Shown in pieces: positions 26,805 through 39,800 of a stretch of 64,000 nt of DNA. Position numbers and translations under genes: made by a program. The notes below the pieces were generated by a model. The model searched no databases. It was not told the DNA's origin and saw only the letters and a list, made by a program, of their open reading frames with translations. This stretch comes from Doryteuthis pealeii. Taxonomy: Eukaryota; Mollusca; Cephalopoda; Myopsida; Loliginidae. The DNA lies in NCBI GenBank assembly GCA_023376005.1, contig CM042176.1:12285276-12349275 (forward strand). The letters are read 5' to 3'. Within the stretch, counting starts at the first letter, position 1. Each line of letters begins with the position of its first letter.

Positions 26805-27758
26805 AGTTGAAAATAGAAATGAATCCGACGATATGTTGAAAGGATAAATAGATAAAGGAAAGAAAATGTTGAATGGATAAAATTGATTTAATTTCAGTTA
26901 CCAACACGTTTCAGCTGTGTGGGTAGGTTAGAGTAACCTCCCTTTATTGAAAGTAACTTAGAGTGACCGTTCGTGGTGTTATGCAAACATTAGTGGCAGG
27001 CCGTCGTTAAGTCTCTACTTAATGACTGGTGGGCACCGCCATTTGCATTCTGGACTTCGTATGTCGTATGAGACAGTCGATTTGTGTTACTCTTCTTACA
27101 TCACCCAGGAGTTTGTTCATGTACACATATATTCTATTTATCATTTTGAATATAAAATAAAATAATAATAATAGAAAATTATAAAATATTTAAGTATACA
27201 AAGAATAACGGCCTTCATCAGAGTAAAATGTTTGATATTTGAAGTTAAAACGGTCAAAATACAGAGAATTTTGAAGTGTTCGAAAAAAGAATTAAAAAAA
27301 AAATATTTGAGAAACGCTCCACAGCAAGAGAAAACAGAGTGATATTTAGTAACAGTTATGGTTAGAGAATAAAGAGTATTTGTTGGAGAGTGACATTTGA
27401 AAAAAAGGGAATTTTTGATTTAATAAGTAACATCATTGACTTGTACAAATAAAAGAGTCTGTTAATTTATGATTAAAATTTGTTTTTTAAATTAGTGAAT
27501 ACATGTATTTATATTAAAAATTCTCTGTATTTTGACTGCTTTAACTTAAACTATCAAACATTTTACCCTGATGAAGGCCGTTATTCTTTGTATGCTTAAA
27601 TATTTTATAATTTTCTATTATTATTATTTAATTTTATATCTAAAATGATAAATAGAATATATGTGTACATGAACAAACTCCTGGCCGAAACACGTGTTGG
27701 TAACTGAAATTAAATAAATTTTATACATTCAACATTTTCTTTCCTTTATTTATCCTTT

Positions 27759-27803
<45 letters not shown>

Positions 27804-28398
27804 GTTCTTGTATATATATCCACACGTGTGGTGCTTGAAATTTGATATATCCTCGTGTGGATTTATATAATATATATATATATATATACACAGGGTGAAC
27901 CATAGTGAAGGGACACATTTTAAATGCTATTTTCTCAGATTACAAAAGCGCCACAGAGTACTAAGTATATTTATTACATAACTGGCAAATTTTACATATA
28001 ATCTAAGATTTGAATATTATGTCCTTCAGATGGTCACCATCATGATGAAAACATTCGAGTGCTCGATTTCTCATATCACGTAAAGTGAGGTTTAGCATAT
28101 CAACTGGAATAGCTGTTATCTCTCTACGGACCTTTCTTTCAGTTCCGCTATCATGTGGGGATTGACTGCGTATACCCGATCTTTCAGGTAACCCCACAGA
28201 AAATAGTCCACTGGGGTTAAATCAGGTAATCTAGGTGGCCAATGGATAAGTAATAAAAACTTAATGTAATATTCAAATCTTAGATAACATGTAAAACTCC
28301 TGTGTATCAGTTATATAATAAATATATTCAGTACTCTGTGTCGATTTATAATCTGAGAAAATAGAATTTATAATGTGTCCCATCATTATGGTCCACCC

Positions 28399-28452
<54 letters not shown>

Positions 28453-31400
28453 CTGAGGTACAAACCAGGATGACACACTTATTTTATCTCTCCTAACCAA
28501 CCCCATAATTTAGACCCATATGTTTTACTTTTCAGCACCATATAGGCTAGGCAATGCTGATGTATTCCCTAAACGTGGGCATCGTCTTCAGAGTTGCCAC
28601 TGTTAAGAGGCGTTTAAACTATCTACCAAAAGATGATGCCCCGTCCTTCAGGTTGGGGGTCTGGTGTGCTTCGGCCACTGGACCTGTGTGTTAAACTGAT
28701 AGCGTCGATCCCAGGGGGCTATCCCCCCAGGCAATACCTGCCCCCCTACCTCAAGGGGGAATGCCAATGGGATCGACACAATTTTTTCCACTAACCACCC
28801 ATAAGCTTCGGCTTGTGAGTGGGCCCACATAAAAATGTCCTTGTGTCAAGCCCTCATAAGTGGGATGAGCGGCAAATATCACCAAAAGATGATGCGCCAC
28901 ATTTAGGGAATAAACCAGCATTGTCCACGTGGGACGCGATACACTTAATGGCCTCTGTGGGCAGCCTTTAAGTGAGTAATAATAATGTTAGAATCATAGC
29001 AAGCAGCATTGAGATGGACACTTTGCAAAATAGGAATATAGAAATATTAGAAGCAAACTGCCATAGAAAGCATGACTAGCAAAAGAGAAAAACCAAAGAA
29101 GCAACCAAAGATTTTCATCTTTTTGGAATGTTAGTCAACAACAATAACAGACAAGAAACAACAAAGAAACATTATCAGAACAGAAAGGAACAAAGCACAA
29201 AAAGAAAACAACAAACATTAGACAATAAACATTTTAATAAACAAACAATAATAGTCATCGGGGTGGCCTAGAGTCAATATCAGCCATACAGCAAGGGAGT
29301 CTATCCCCTTTTCACTAGTGCTAGACCAAGGAGATTATTTTAGCGTCTGAGGTGGGGCGCCACACCTACCACAAGCTCCTCACTTCACCGCACAGATCCC
29401 TGTGCTACTCATATGCTGAGCTGATGAGGGTTGGTATTGAACCAGGAACCTTGTGATTCCTAGCTGAACGCTCTACCGACTGAGCTAAAAAATCTGGAAA
29501 TAACAGAAGTCTTTTTTGGTTTGGTTTGAGTTGGTTGGATTTTATGGCATGTCAACCCTTGTTGGGTTATTTTATGCCGAAGATGTTTTGTTTTATTCAT
29601 TCTTGTTGGGAGTTTCTGTAATCTAATGTTATTTATTCATAAAATACGATTCTAATGATATTATCTATTGCACGCTATTCTGTATTTGTACCAAAATCAG
29701 AACTGTAATTTGATATTTAACTTTTAAGCACATTCAAAATTATTTTTAAAAAAGTATGTATCATTTTTTTTTTCATTTAGTTTTCTTTTCTTTTCATAAT
29801 GTTTTCAAGTCAGTGCACTTTTCGATTTAAAAAATAATATACTATACATAGTATAGTATATTATTTTCATTAAATCGTTATCAAATATATAGTATAGTAT
29901 ACTATAATAATTTGACATTCGATCGGCTACGCTTTGAATTAATAATGATATTTTTTTAAAGATTATTTATCGTTTTACATTAATTTGATTACTTTATTTA
30001 ATTAAAAAAAAAAAATTAATTTGAAATTTAGCAAATCACGTCATTTATATTTCATTTAAAAAATATAGTTCATCATTGAATTAAAATTTCTTACTATATC
30101 ATTATGTGATGTCATTCCCTCAAATCTGACAGAAAGAAAATTCCCTGACCTCCCATTAGGCCGAATTAAATTAAGATCTTTTTTTACATGTTGATTTTTA
30201 TGGGTCATCCTGCAAGGATCAAAGACGCTATTCAGTAGTAATAGATCTGCAAACGATTATTAAACCATGTTTTTATCTCTTCTACCCGGGCTTTGCCGGG
30301 TAGCCGCTGCTAGTTAATAAATAAGATTTATTCTTTATTAATGATTTTGACTATAATATGAATTAAATACTCATTAATAAACTTATGCAATTCCTGAAGG
30401 TATTGTGATGTAAGCAGTGATGTAGTTTCAGTTACAGACAGGCAGACACCGATTCTCCATTATAATAAGATAAAATACAAATGATCTGTACGCAGTTGTA
30501 GGCATTCACCCAGCATAACCTCTAGGCATAAACTAACTCTAGATGGGTTGACATGCCATTAAAATCAATTAATCAATTAGAAAACAAATGCAAACAAAGA
30601 CAACAATGAGATTAAAATAAGCAAAAAATCTTGGTGTTGGGAACAAGACTGTCCTTTTATCACCAAAGCTGGAAATAAGAACAAGGAGACATGGGGGAGG
30701 GGGGAGGTAAGTCAAAGCAACAATGAAGTAACAAGAAAAAAAAAAAGCACAACACACAAATTCTTTTTTGTTTGTTAATAAAGCAGTCAAAACTTTTGGA
30801 AGTTGTTTAGACTTACTTTGGTGTCTTCGGTTCACTCAGTGCAATGTTCTCACCCAACAGACTGAAACAAAATCAGGCACATGTGATCAAATGAAGTGGG
30901 ATTATTTTTTGTCTTGTTGTTATTTACTAATCCACACTCCATTGTAATTGATACCCAGTTGAAATTATGAAGATCAAACTGAATTTTAACTTTTGTTTTT
31001 GAATGAGACTTTAATCTATAATGGTTCATAAGCTGTAGATTCTTGTTAGGGAAACAAAGAAAAAGGATCTTATTTTAAAAGTAGACAAAACCAGACTGAC
31101 TGATGCCAAATTCAAAACTCCCTCTAACTAATGGATATTCTGAGAATGAGGGGAGAATAGTCTGAATAATACAAATAATACTAATCATCAAGCCTCATCA
31201 GAGAAATCAAACTTCTTTATTTATTACTTATACTGTTTTGCTTGTTTCTTTGATGTTACATTTCACATAAAAATTACCTATAACCAATATACAACAAATC
31301 AATTCTTTACATTACTATATTTGCAATATTTTGGTACATGTAAAGTTTCCAGTGTATATATACATTAGGATGATCCTAACAAAAATATCCTGAGTTGCTT

Positions 31401-31923
31401 CCCTTGAGGAAGTAGATGATGTTATACAACTGAAATGAATATCTCTCCTGATTCACAAATCCAATAACTCGATACACTCACTCACCAAGAAAACAAATTA
31501 AAACACTTGGCAAGAGAATCCAACAAGAATATATTTAGTTGAATAAATGAAACATCAACCGGTTGTTGACCAGACAGTATCTACAAACACAATAAATAAA
31601 ACAGGTCTTTGCACATGTAGGCTCCACACAGCTTCCAGTTGAGAAACTAAATTAACAGACAATTAAAAAAGTCCTTTTTTTTCAACCAATAATAAACCTT
31701 CCTTCCAAAGCTTCTCAGAGACAAGTTTGATCCCAAACACTCCCAACTCGGGAAAGGTATGAATCCTATTCTCGCTCCAGCTATGGGTAAATAGTAGGGC
31801 AGACTGGGCGCTTTAACCTTGGTTAGGCAACTGGTCTAGGAGAAGAAAAACTCTGAATTCAAACCTGTTGAACTCCGCTTAAGAAATTGACCTTGTGTCA
31901 CATCCTACTCGTGCTGAGGGGTT

Positions 31924-31970
<47 letters not shown>

Positions 31971-34900
31971 GTCAATCAAAAGTCACAAACACCAGTTGGT
32001 ATGCAGAAAATATCATGCGTCACATTTCGGACAAGATCAAAGACCACTGACAGCCTACCAACCCACACTGCATCACTACGCCACACACAACCAAGTCATC
32101 CGTCCAAGAACAGATTTACACCCACTCGCCTCCTAACACCATACTGAATGAAAGAAGAAAGACTATATCTTTACTAAATCTATCAATTTCTTAAATCCAA
32201 TTCTCTTGTCTGTTTTCTTTTGTAACCATCTGCTTGTCTATAACAATGAGACAGGCCACCATTGCAGATAAGCTGTCATGCACTTTATTTGGTCCCCCAC
32301 AAATTTGAGATTTAAGTGTCAGTTTTGTTACAAGTATTAGCTCTGCCTTCCATTAAATAAAACCATTATTTATCTAAACATACAAGTTTGTCTTTTCATC
32401 CAGTATCTTCATTTCTCGTGCATAAAAACGTAATAGTATATCACATGACCAAAGCAGTTAAAACCATGGTAGGTACCTGCAGCGCTTGGTGGTATCATGG
32501 TAGTTGGTGTGCTGACACATTGTGTATTATTAAGAATTCTGGGGTATGGGGTTATCGTCCCTTGTCTGCGAGCTTCTGTTTCAAACCAACCAATCATGAG
32601 CCAGCATACTTTGGCGGCAAACCGAAAGTGTGAAACTCATCCTCTTCTGAATCAACACTCACCGGAGATAGACCGAACAAAAGGTCGCTCCTACTATTCT
32701 TCAACAGACACACAGAATCGGAGTCGGACGCAAGCAGAGTCCATCATATCCGAACGGAACAGAAGGCCGTAGCAAGGGCTTCGATAATACCCTATCCCAG
32801 GACAAACCAGTTAAGTGACAAATATATTATTTGTGCAAACGAAACTAAAGTTTGCAAGTTCTTTATATCTAATACAAGTCTTTTATTCATACTTCTGTCG
32901 TTCGTTTTACTTCTTTGACTCTTAACCTGTCTGCCACATTCGCGGTTAACTCCATACACAAACCTTGGAGTACTGCCACTAGTGTTATTTTCTTTATAGT
33001 ATTGCTTCACTTTGTGTGTGTTTTGAAAACTGCACAGATAAACATGCAATGTAGTTTAATTTGGGAGATTATGCTTTTTGAATTCAAACTGGGTCATAAT
33101 GCTGTAGAAGCAACCAAAAACATTTGAGCAAAAGATGAATGTGCAGATGATTTCAGTACTAGTAACAAGATGATTAAATAAATTTTGATTGGGTTGCAAG
33201 TACCTTGACAATCAGACAAGCCTAAAACCATGAAGTCTAGGGCCGTGCTCCAAGTTACAGAGACAAATCAAGTGTTGATCCTCAGTACAAATATGAAGAT
33301 CAGAGATATCCATAGTATGGACAAAGGAATGAGAACAATCAACCACTATGGATTGAATAAAAGGGATCACTCGGAAGAATTAACTCATACAAGATATCCT
33401 CTAAGGAGAGTGGAATGAGAATCTACCGATATTGATTGAATAAAAGTGATCACTCGGAAGAATTAACAGATATGAGATATCCCCTAAGCATAGGCAGGGG
33501 AATGAGAACAATCTACCCCCTATGGATTGAATAATGGGATCACTCGGAAGAATTAACAGATATGAGATATCCACTAAGTATGGAGAGGGGAATGAGAATA
33601 ATCTACCCCTATTGATTGAATATAGCAGGAATTGTGTATTATATATGTGACAAATGAAACATACCTTTGTCCATCATCTGAACTTGGAGTGACACCACCA
33701 GGAGGTGGGGATGGTAAGGAAATTGGGATTCTGTTGAGGTGCCACCTTTTTCTTGTCTGCCTCTTTTCTCTTTATGGACTCAATGCTACCCCGTTGTTTT
33801 TCGGCAATCTTCGTCTTGAGCTTGGACGCAGGGGTGGCTCTTTCTGGTTTCTCCTTATCTGTAAGTTGCACTTCTTCCACTTCAGCTTCTTTTATCTTTT
33901 CTTCAACAACAACATTTCTGACAAGAGACAAACAAAAAATGTCTATAAATAAACAAATAAACAAAATTACACAAAAGTGAGAAAAATACATAGAATAGTG
34001 TGGCTGTTCTGCCTTCATCTAAGATAGATTTCAATGCGTAGAATTCATTGATGCTAAAGAAAGTGCTCAATTAGCAGAGATATGAGCCCTTATATATATT
34101 TATCAACTCCTCCGCACAAGCAGGATGTGACACAAGGTCAATTTCTTAAGCGGAGTTCAACAGGTTTGAATTCAGAGTTTTCCTTCTCCTAGACCAGTTG
34201 CCTAACCAAGGTTAAAGAGCCCAGTCTGCCCTACTATTTATCCATAGCTGGAGGGAGATTAGGATTCATACCTTTCCCAAGGGTATTATCGCCAAGCAAA
34301 ATGCAATTACCACATCCAGGATTTGAACTCGGGGCGACGAGTCCATTTCCCATGACTTTAATCATTACACCACACCCTTCCATATATGAGCCCTTATAAC
34401 CCCCCTTATAGCACCTGAAAATGACCAATTTCATGAAAATTTAAGGTGTCAATTTTATTGGCTTTTCTGATAGATGTTGATGCGTAGAATTCATTGATGC
34501 CAAAGAAAGTGCTTAATTCGGAGATTTAGTGGAGATTTGAGCCCTTAAAACCTTATAGTGCATGAAAATGACAAATTTCATGAAAATTTAAGATGTCGAT
34601 TTTATTGGCTTTTCTGATATATTTCAATGCATAGATTAAAATGGTACCAAGGAAATTGAATTCTATTGAGAATTGACAGAGATATGAGGCTTCAAAGATC
34701 TCCTGAAAATGCCTGTTTTTAAAGACCTATCCCTGTCCGTCAAAGTCACAGGTGTGGATTATGAGTTATCTCCCTTGGACTGTTTCATTTGGAAGAAGGA
34801 ACTCTTTGGTAAAAGAGGAGGAAAGTGTATTGGCAATTGACTATATATACAACAATCGTCCGCCATTAGAGTGACTACCATACAACTGCCATTAACACAT

Positions 34901-36794
34901 CTGACAATTGTTAGCAAACTGAGACCCAGTTGTGGGATATTTTATATTGTTTTGTGTTATACACATTGCCTCCTATACTGCATCTCAAGATGACGAATCA
35001 ACAGACTTTAAAATTGCCATCAATTTTGGAAAAAAAAAATTACTATGGAGAATGGAAGCACCACTTGACTGTATGGCAAATGTATACAGACTTGGCTAGG
35101 ACTAAACAGAGCTGAAATGAAACAGTCCAAGGAAGATAACTCATAATCCACAACAAGCTCCTGAGACTAAAAGGTAAAAACTTGCTTAACAACAGAGGGA
35201 CAATCCTTAGGCCACCGGCACCAATTTCATAGAATTAGCAGTTTCTTCAAAACTTTTCTAGTTTCCTTGAATTTCTCTGAATTTTTGAGATGTGGCTTGA
35301 AAATTAGTATTATTTTTATTATTATTCAGACTATTGTCCTCATCTTCATTGTTATCTGTACAATGTTTCAGCTGATGTGCCCTCTGGCCCTCTTAAGTAG
35401 ACCTAGCATAGAAGTGAACACAATATGGGAACACAATATTGAGTCACATCCTGCTTATATGGAGGGGTTGGGTAAATATATAAGTAAAGTAAGTTGACAG
35501 GGTGGCCTAAAGTCTGTATCAGCCAGACAGCAAGGGACTCTATCCCCTTTTCACAAGCGCTAGACCAAGGAGATTGTTTTTGCATCTGAGGTGAAGCGGC
35601 ACACCTACCTTCAGCTCCTCACTTTACCTCACAGATCCCTGTACTACTCATATACTGAGTTGGCGAGGGCTGGTATCAAACCAGGGACCTTGTGATCCAT
35701 AGGCAAGTGCTCTACCAACTGAGCTAAACCGGTAAATATATACCTTCTCAAATTGTTGTACTTTAGTACAAAAGACATGTCTGCATTAGATAACCCAATA
35801 AGGGTTGACATGCCATAAAATCCAACCAACCAACCAACAAAAGACATGATGCAATACTAAACTTACGGATCATCAGCAGAAGCAGCAACAAATACATAAT
35901 GTTTTGAAAGCTCAAATACAATAGATGCACGTCTCTTCACTGGGTATGGTACAACTGCAAATGTAGCTTCAGGGGGTATTGGTGGTCCTTTGGGACCAAG
36001 CCCCAAACCTTCCATAACCTAAAAGAAAAAAGAAAGACTTTTTAAAATTTGATAAAATATCTTAAGACAATTGATATTTCTGGATATTTATCTATCTATA
36101 CTATGCTCCCTCCATAAGGAGCTTCAGGGTTAAATCCACCAAATTAATAAAGATATTGATTAATTACAGCTGATTGCACACGTGTTGGCAACAAAATATT
36201 GCCACAAAATACTTGCGTGTAATCGGCTGTAATTAATTAATATCTTCATTAATTTGGACCCTGAAGATCCTTATGGTGAAACTCGAGTAGGTTATTCCTG
36301 TGTATACCATTATAATAAATTTGCTCTACTCACGTATTGAGCACTTTATATTTGTTCTATCTCTGTCTTATCATTGTGAAACTTGCATCAACGAACCATT
36401 GTGACCATAAATATAAAGTGCTCAATACATGAGTAGAGCAAATTTATTATAATGGTATACACAGGAATAACCTACACGAGTTTCACCATAAGGATCCTTA
36501 TGGTGAAACTCAAGTAGGTTATTCCTGTGTATACCATTATAATATATATATATATATATATTTATTTATTCTATAGATGATATAGGTAATTACCTCACAG
36601 ATGTGTGGGAGCTTCTCTGTGTTCAGAATTTGTTCCAGTACTGGTGTGTCGTTATGCATACAGTCAATAAAAATATATGGCACTCCAATTATATTATTCA
36701 CTTTTCCTTCTTTATCTCCTTCTCCCTCTTCACCATCAGTTGTTTCGTTACTTCCAAGAAGTTGGGAAGCTGCCTATTAACAAAACATATAAAA

Positions 36795-36840
<46 letters not shown>

Positions 36841-39800
36841 ATGTGGAAAATATAACAATCAACAGGTAAGAATTTTCTCAGGTAATCAATGTTATCAGTA
36901 TGAAATTTTGACTCATTTTTCTTTCATTTTATTTTATTCGTTTAGAGCAGGTGTGCTGCATTCTTCTTAAGTTCTTTCTTTCTTTTTGTTACATAATTAT
37001 TAGATTCCTGATACTTATGTACAGTAGTGTAGAAACCAAAATGGTTGTTATAAGTTGCAGCCCACGGCCTTGAAGGATTGAATGACAAGGCTTGACCTCA
37101 TCCTGATCCTTCCGGTGGATACCGTGAGAATCGGTGGAGAAGACCCTCTTCTGGTTTAGATTAGAAAGAGATTTTTAGTCAGATCGGCCAAAACCACGAC
37201 GGTGGTAAGTCGTGTTATGCACGCTGCCGACTGAATCTGCGCAGGTAGTCTGGTGGGGATTTCGAAATAAAATATGATCAAAGTAAATCGAAGTCTTGTG
37301 TTATTATCTAAAAACTACCAATGACACAAGGCTTCTGATAAAGAGAAATCCCCAATGGAAGACCAGACACGAAGTCCCCAAGACGAAGTCCAGACGCTAG
37401 AAGAGACGCTAGAAGAAGAATAGAAGTAAGTAAAAAAAGAAGAGTATACAACATTTTTTCTCAACCTATTACCCTTATAGCAAACCCCAACCCAGCACAC
37501 TATTACCCTCAGCCACGTCCTTCTAGCCCATATATGATAAAAAGGATTGGGGGCTTGCGATAAGGAAAATAGGATTGAAGTGTTGCATGTCATAGACTGC
37601 TCAGCCATCAGGGTTCCATCCTTAAGAATCATGGGTCACCACCCACAGCAAATAGGTGGCCCCATTGGAGGTTTTTTTTACCCCTCTGCAGAGGAGCAGT
37701 CATTGTATTCTAAAGCCGCAGCTGACAGGGCTCTGAGACATTTTAATCAATCTTTTCTAGACATTTTGAGTTAATGATGTTTTTTATTAAAAATTCCATT
37801 TCATCTACTTCTCGTCATAATTAAAACTGAAAGTCTTTCTTGAATGAATGAAAGATTTTAATTAGCAATCAATTATTATTGATATTAGCAAGAATAATTA
37901 CCTCTCGAGCGATTCTTTCCTTCTCTTTCTCTTTCTCTCTTTCTTTTTCTCTTTCTTTTTCCTTCTCTGATTCTTTGCTTTGTTTATCAGCTTTGTCACC
38001 TAAAAATCAGATAGAGTAGAACATTAAAATAGAGAATGAAAACCACACCAATAGCTAAGAATTAATCAAGAATTATAGCTATTATCTGAGAAGAAAATTT
38101 TCATGAACACGAGAAACTTAAAATCAGGTAAAGCAGATGTTTAATTCAGTAAAGCAGAAATTGACTCTAGAAAAATGAAAACCACACCAATAGCTAAGAA
38201 CTACTAGGTTGAGTCAAAAAGTAATGCCATTTTGTTTAGGACAAGTATAATTACCAACACAGGAACATGTATCATACATCAAAATGAAGCTGGTCCTCTG
38301 TGGATCACATCCTTACTTCTCCACATGGTCACCATTTCTCTCTATTTTGAGGCATAAGTTGAGTTTTCCTTCTTCTAGACTGGTTGTCATAACAAGGCTA
38401 AAGAGCCCTATCTGCCCATAGTTTGGAGGAAAGGATATAGACTCATGCCTTTTCTAAGACTATTAGCCCAAAGTAAAATACAAGCAGCTATGACCCAGAT
38501 TTGAACTTGGCTTCTCAAGTGTTAAATAATGCATCAACTGTGTTATAATTTATGTGGTAGCATAAATTGTTGACAGACCCTGTAGCGAGAATTCAAAGGG
38601 GCCAGTGGAAAACTACCAGGACAGTTATAGCTCTTTAACCCCTAAAGGCACAAATCTTGCAGGTCCTGTGATTAGTTAGTTTAGAGATTTAGTTTCAACC
38701 TGATATTGGAGCAGAGTAGACATGCTACTGCGAGGTTGATTCTCATCCGTGCAGCGAATAAGAATGGGCTTGACTAATAAAATCTTGATCAAGAAATAAA
38801 AGTCTTGTAGTTCCTTTAATTAATTACAATGACTAGAGTTAGCCTAGAAGAAGCCCTTAGTTAGAAGACAGCAACCATAAGACGACAAGATGACAGCCAG
38901 ACAAGAAGTTAGCAGAAACAGTAAAGTAGAAAAGAAATTAAGCAACAAGTAAGTCTCAAATCTCTGTCTGTCTGTCTCTTTCTCTCTCTATCACCCGAGT
39001 TTCCTCTCTCTCTCTCTCTATCACCCGAGTTTCCTCTCTCTCTCTCTCTATCACCCGAGTTTCCTCTCTCTCTCTCTCTATCACCCGAGTTTCCTCTCTC
39101 GATTATATACCCAATGTTGGGCATACAACAAGCTGGATTTATTATTTAAAAAGGTAGTGTAGATAAGATTAAAAAAGATTTTAACTGTTAATATAAACTC
39201 AGTGTGATTGACAGTTTAAAGTCAGTTGAAAGATTGGCTTTCATTCTTTCTTCTTTCTGTTTATGTGACAGCATTCAACCTGGATCGGTTGAGCTGGGTG
39301 AATTCATGGAAGGAGTAACAAGGGAATAGGAAATTTACAAGCGGTCCTCAAACCCTGCATGCATATCCTGGTCAGCGGAAGGAGATGCACTTGTTTGTTG
39401 CAGGTAACTGTGTAATGCTAAGAAAGGTGGACTTCACACTCCCAAGACTCTAAAACTTGAGCCTTAACATTGGATGCACTTTTGATCTGGCATTAAATGA
39501 CCCAAAAAGGGTTGATATGCCACAAAAAACAACCAACCAATCAACCATACCCAGAACATTGTTTGGGTGGATGGGGTTGTTCATACCTTTCCCTAAAGTA
39601 AGGCATGCCATCACGGTGTAATGGATAGCAAGCTAGTCTTGCAGATCCATCGCTACTGAAAAGCGAGTTTGTTCCACACTGGATGGCCCATATGGTTTGG
39701 GTAAAATACCTACCTTTCCCAAGAGTACTAGTCTAAAAGTGAATGTAATAGCATGACTTGAGAGTTCAAACTCACTACAATGTCAGGTGAGTAAAATCTT

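Noticed and set aside
27721..27918. Tyr/Ile-rich peptide
   Set aside because: Translation of a (TA)n tract; likewise 28273-28506 and 36603-36869.
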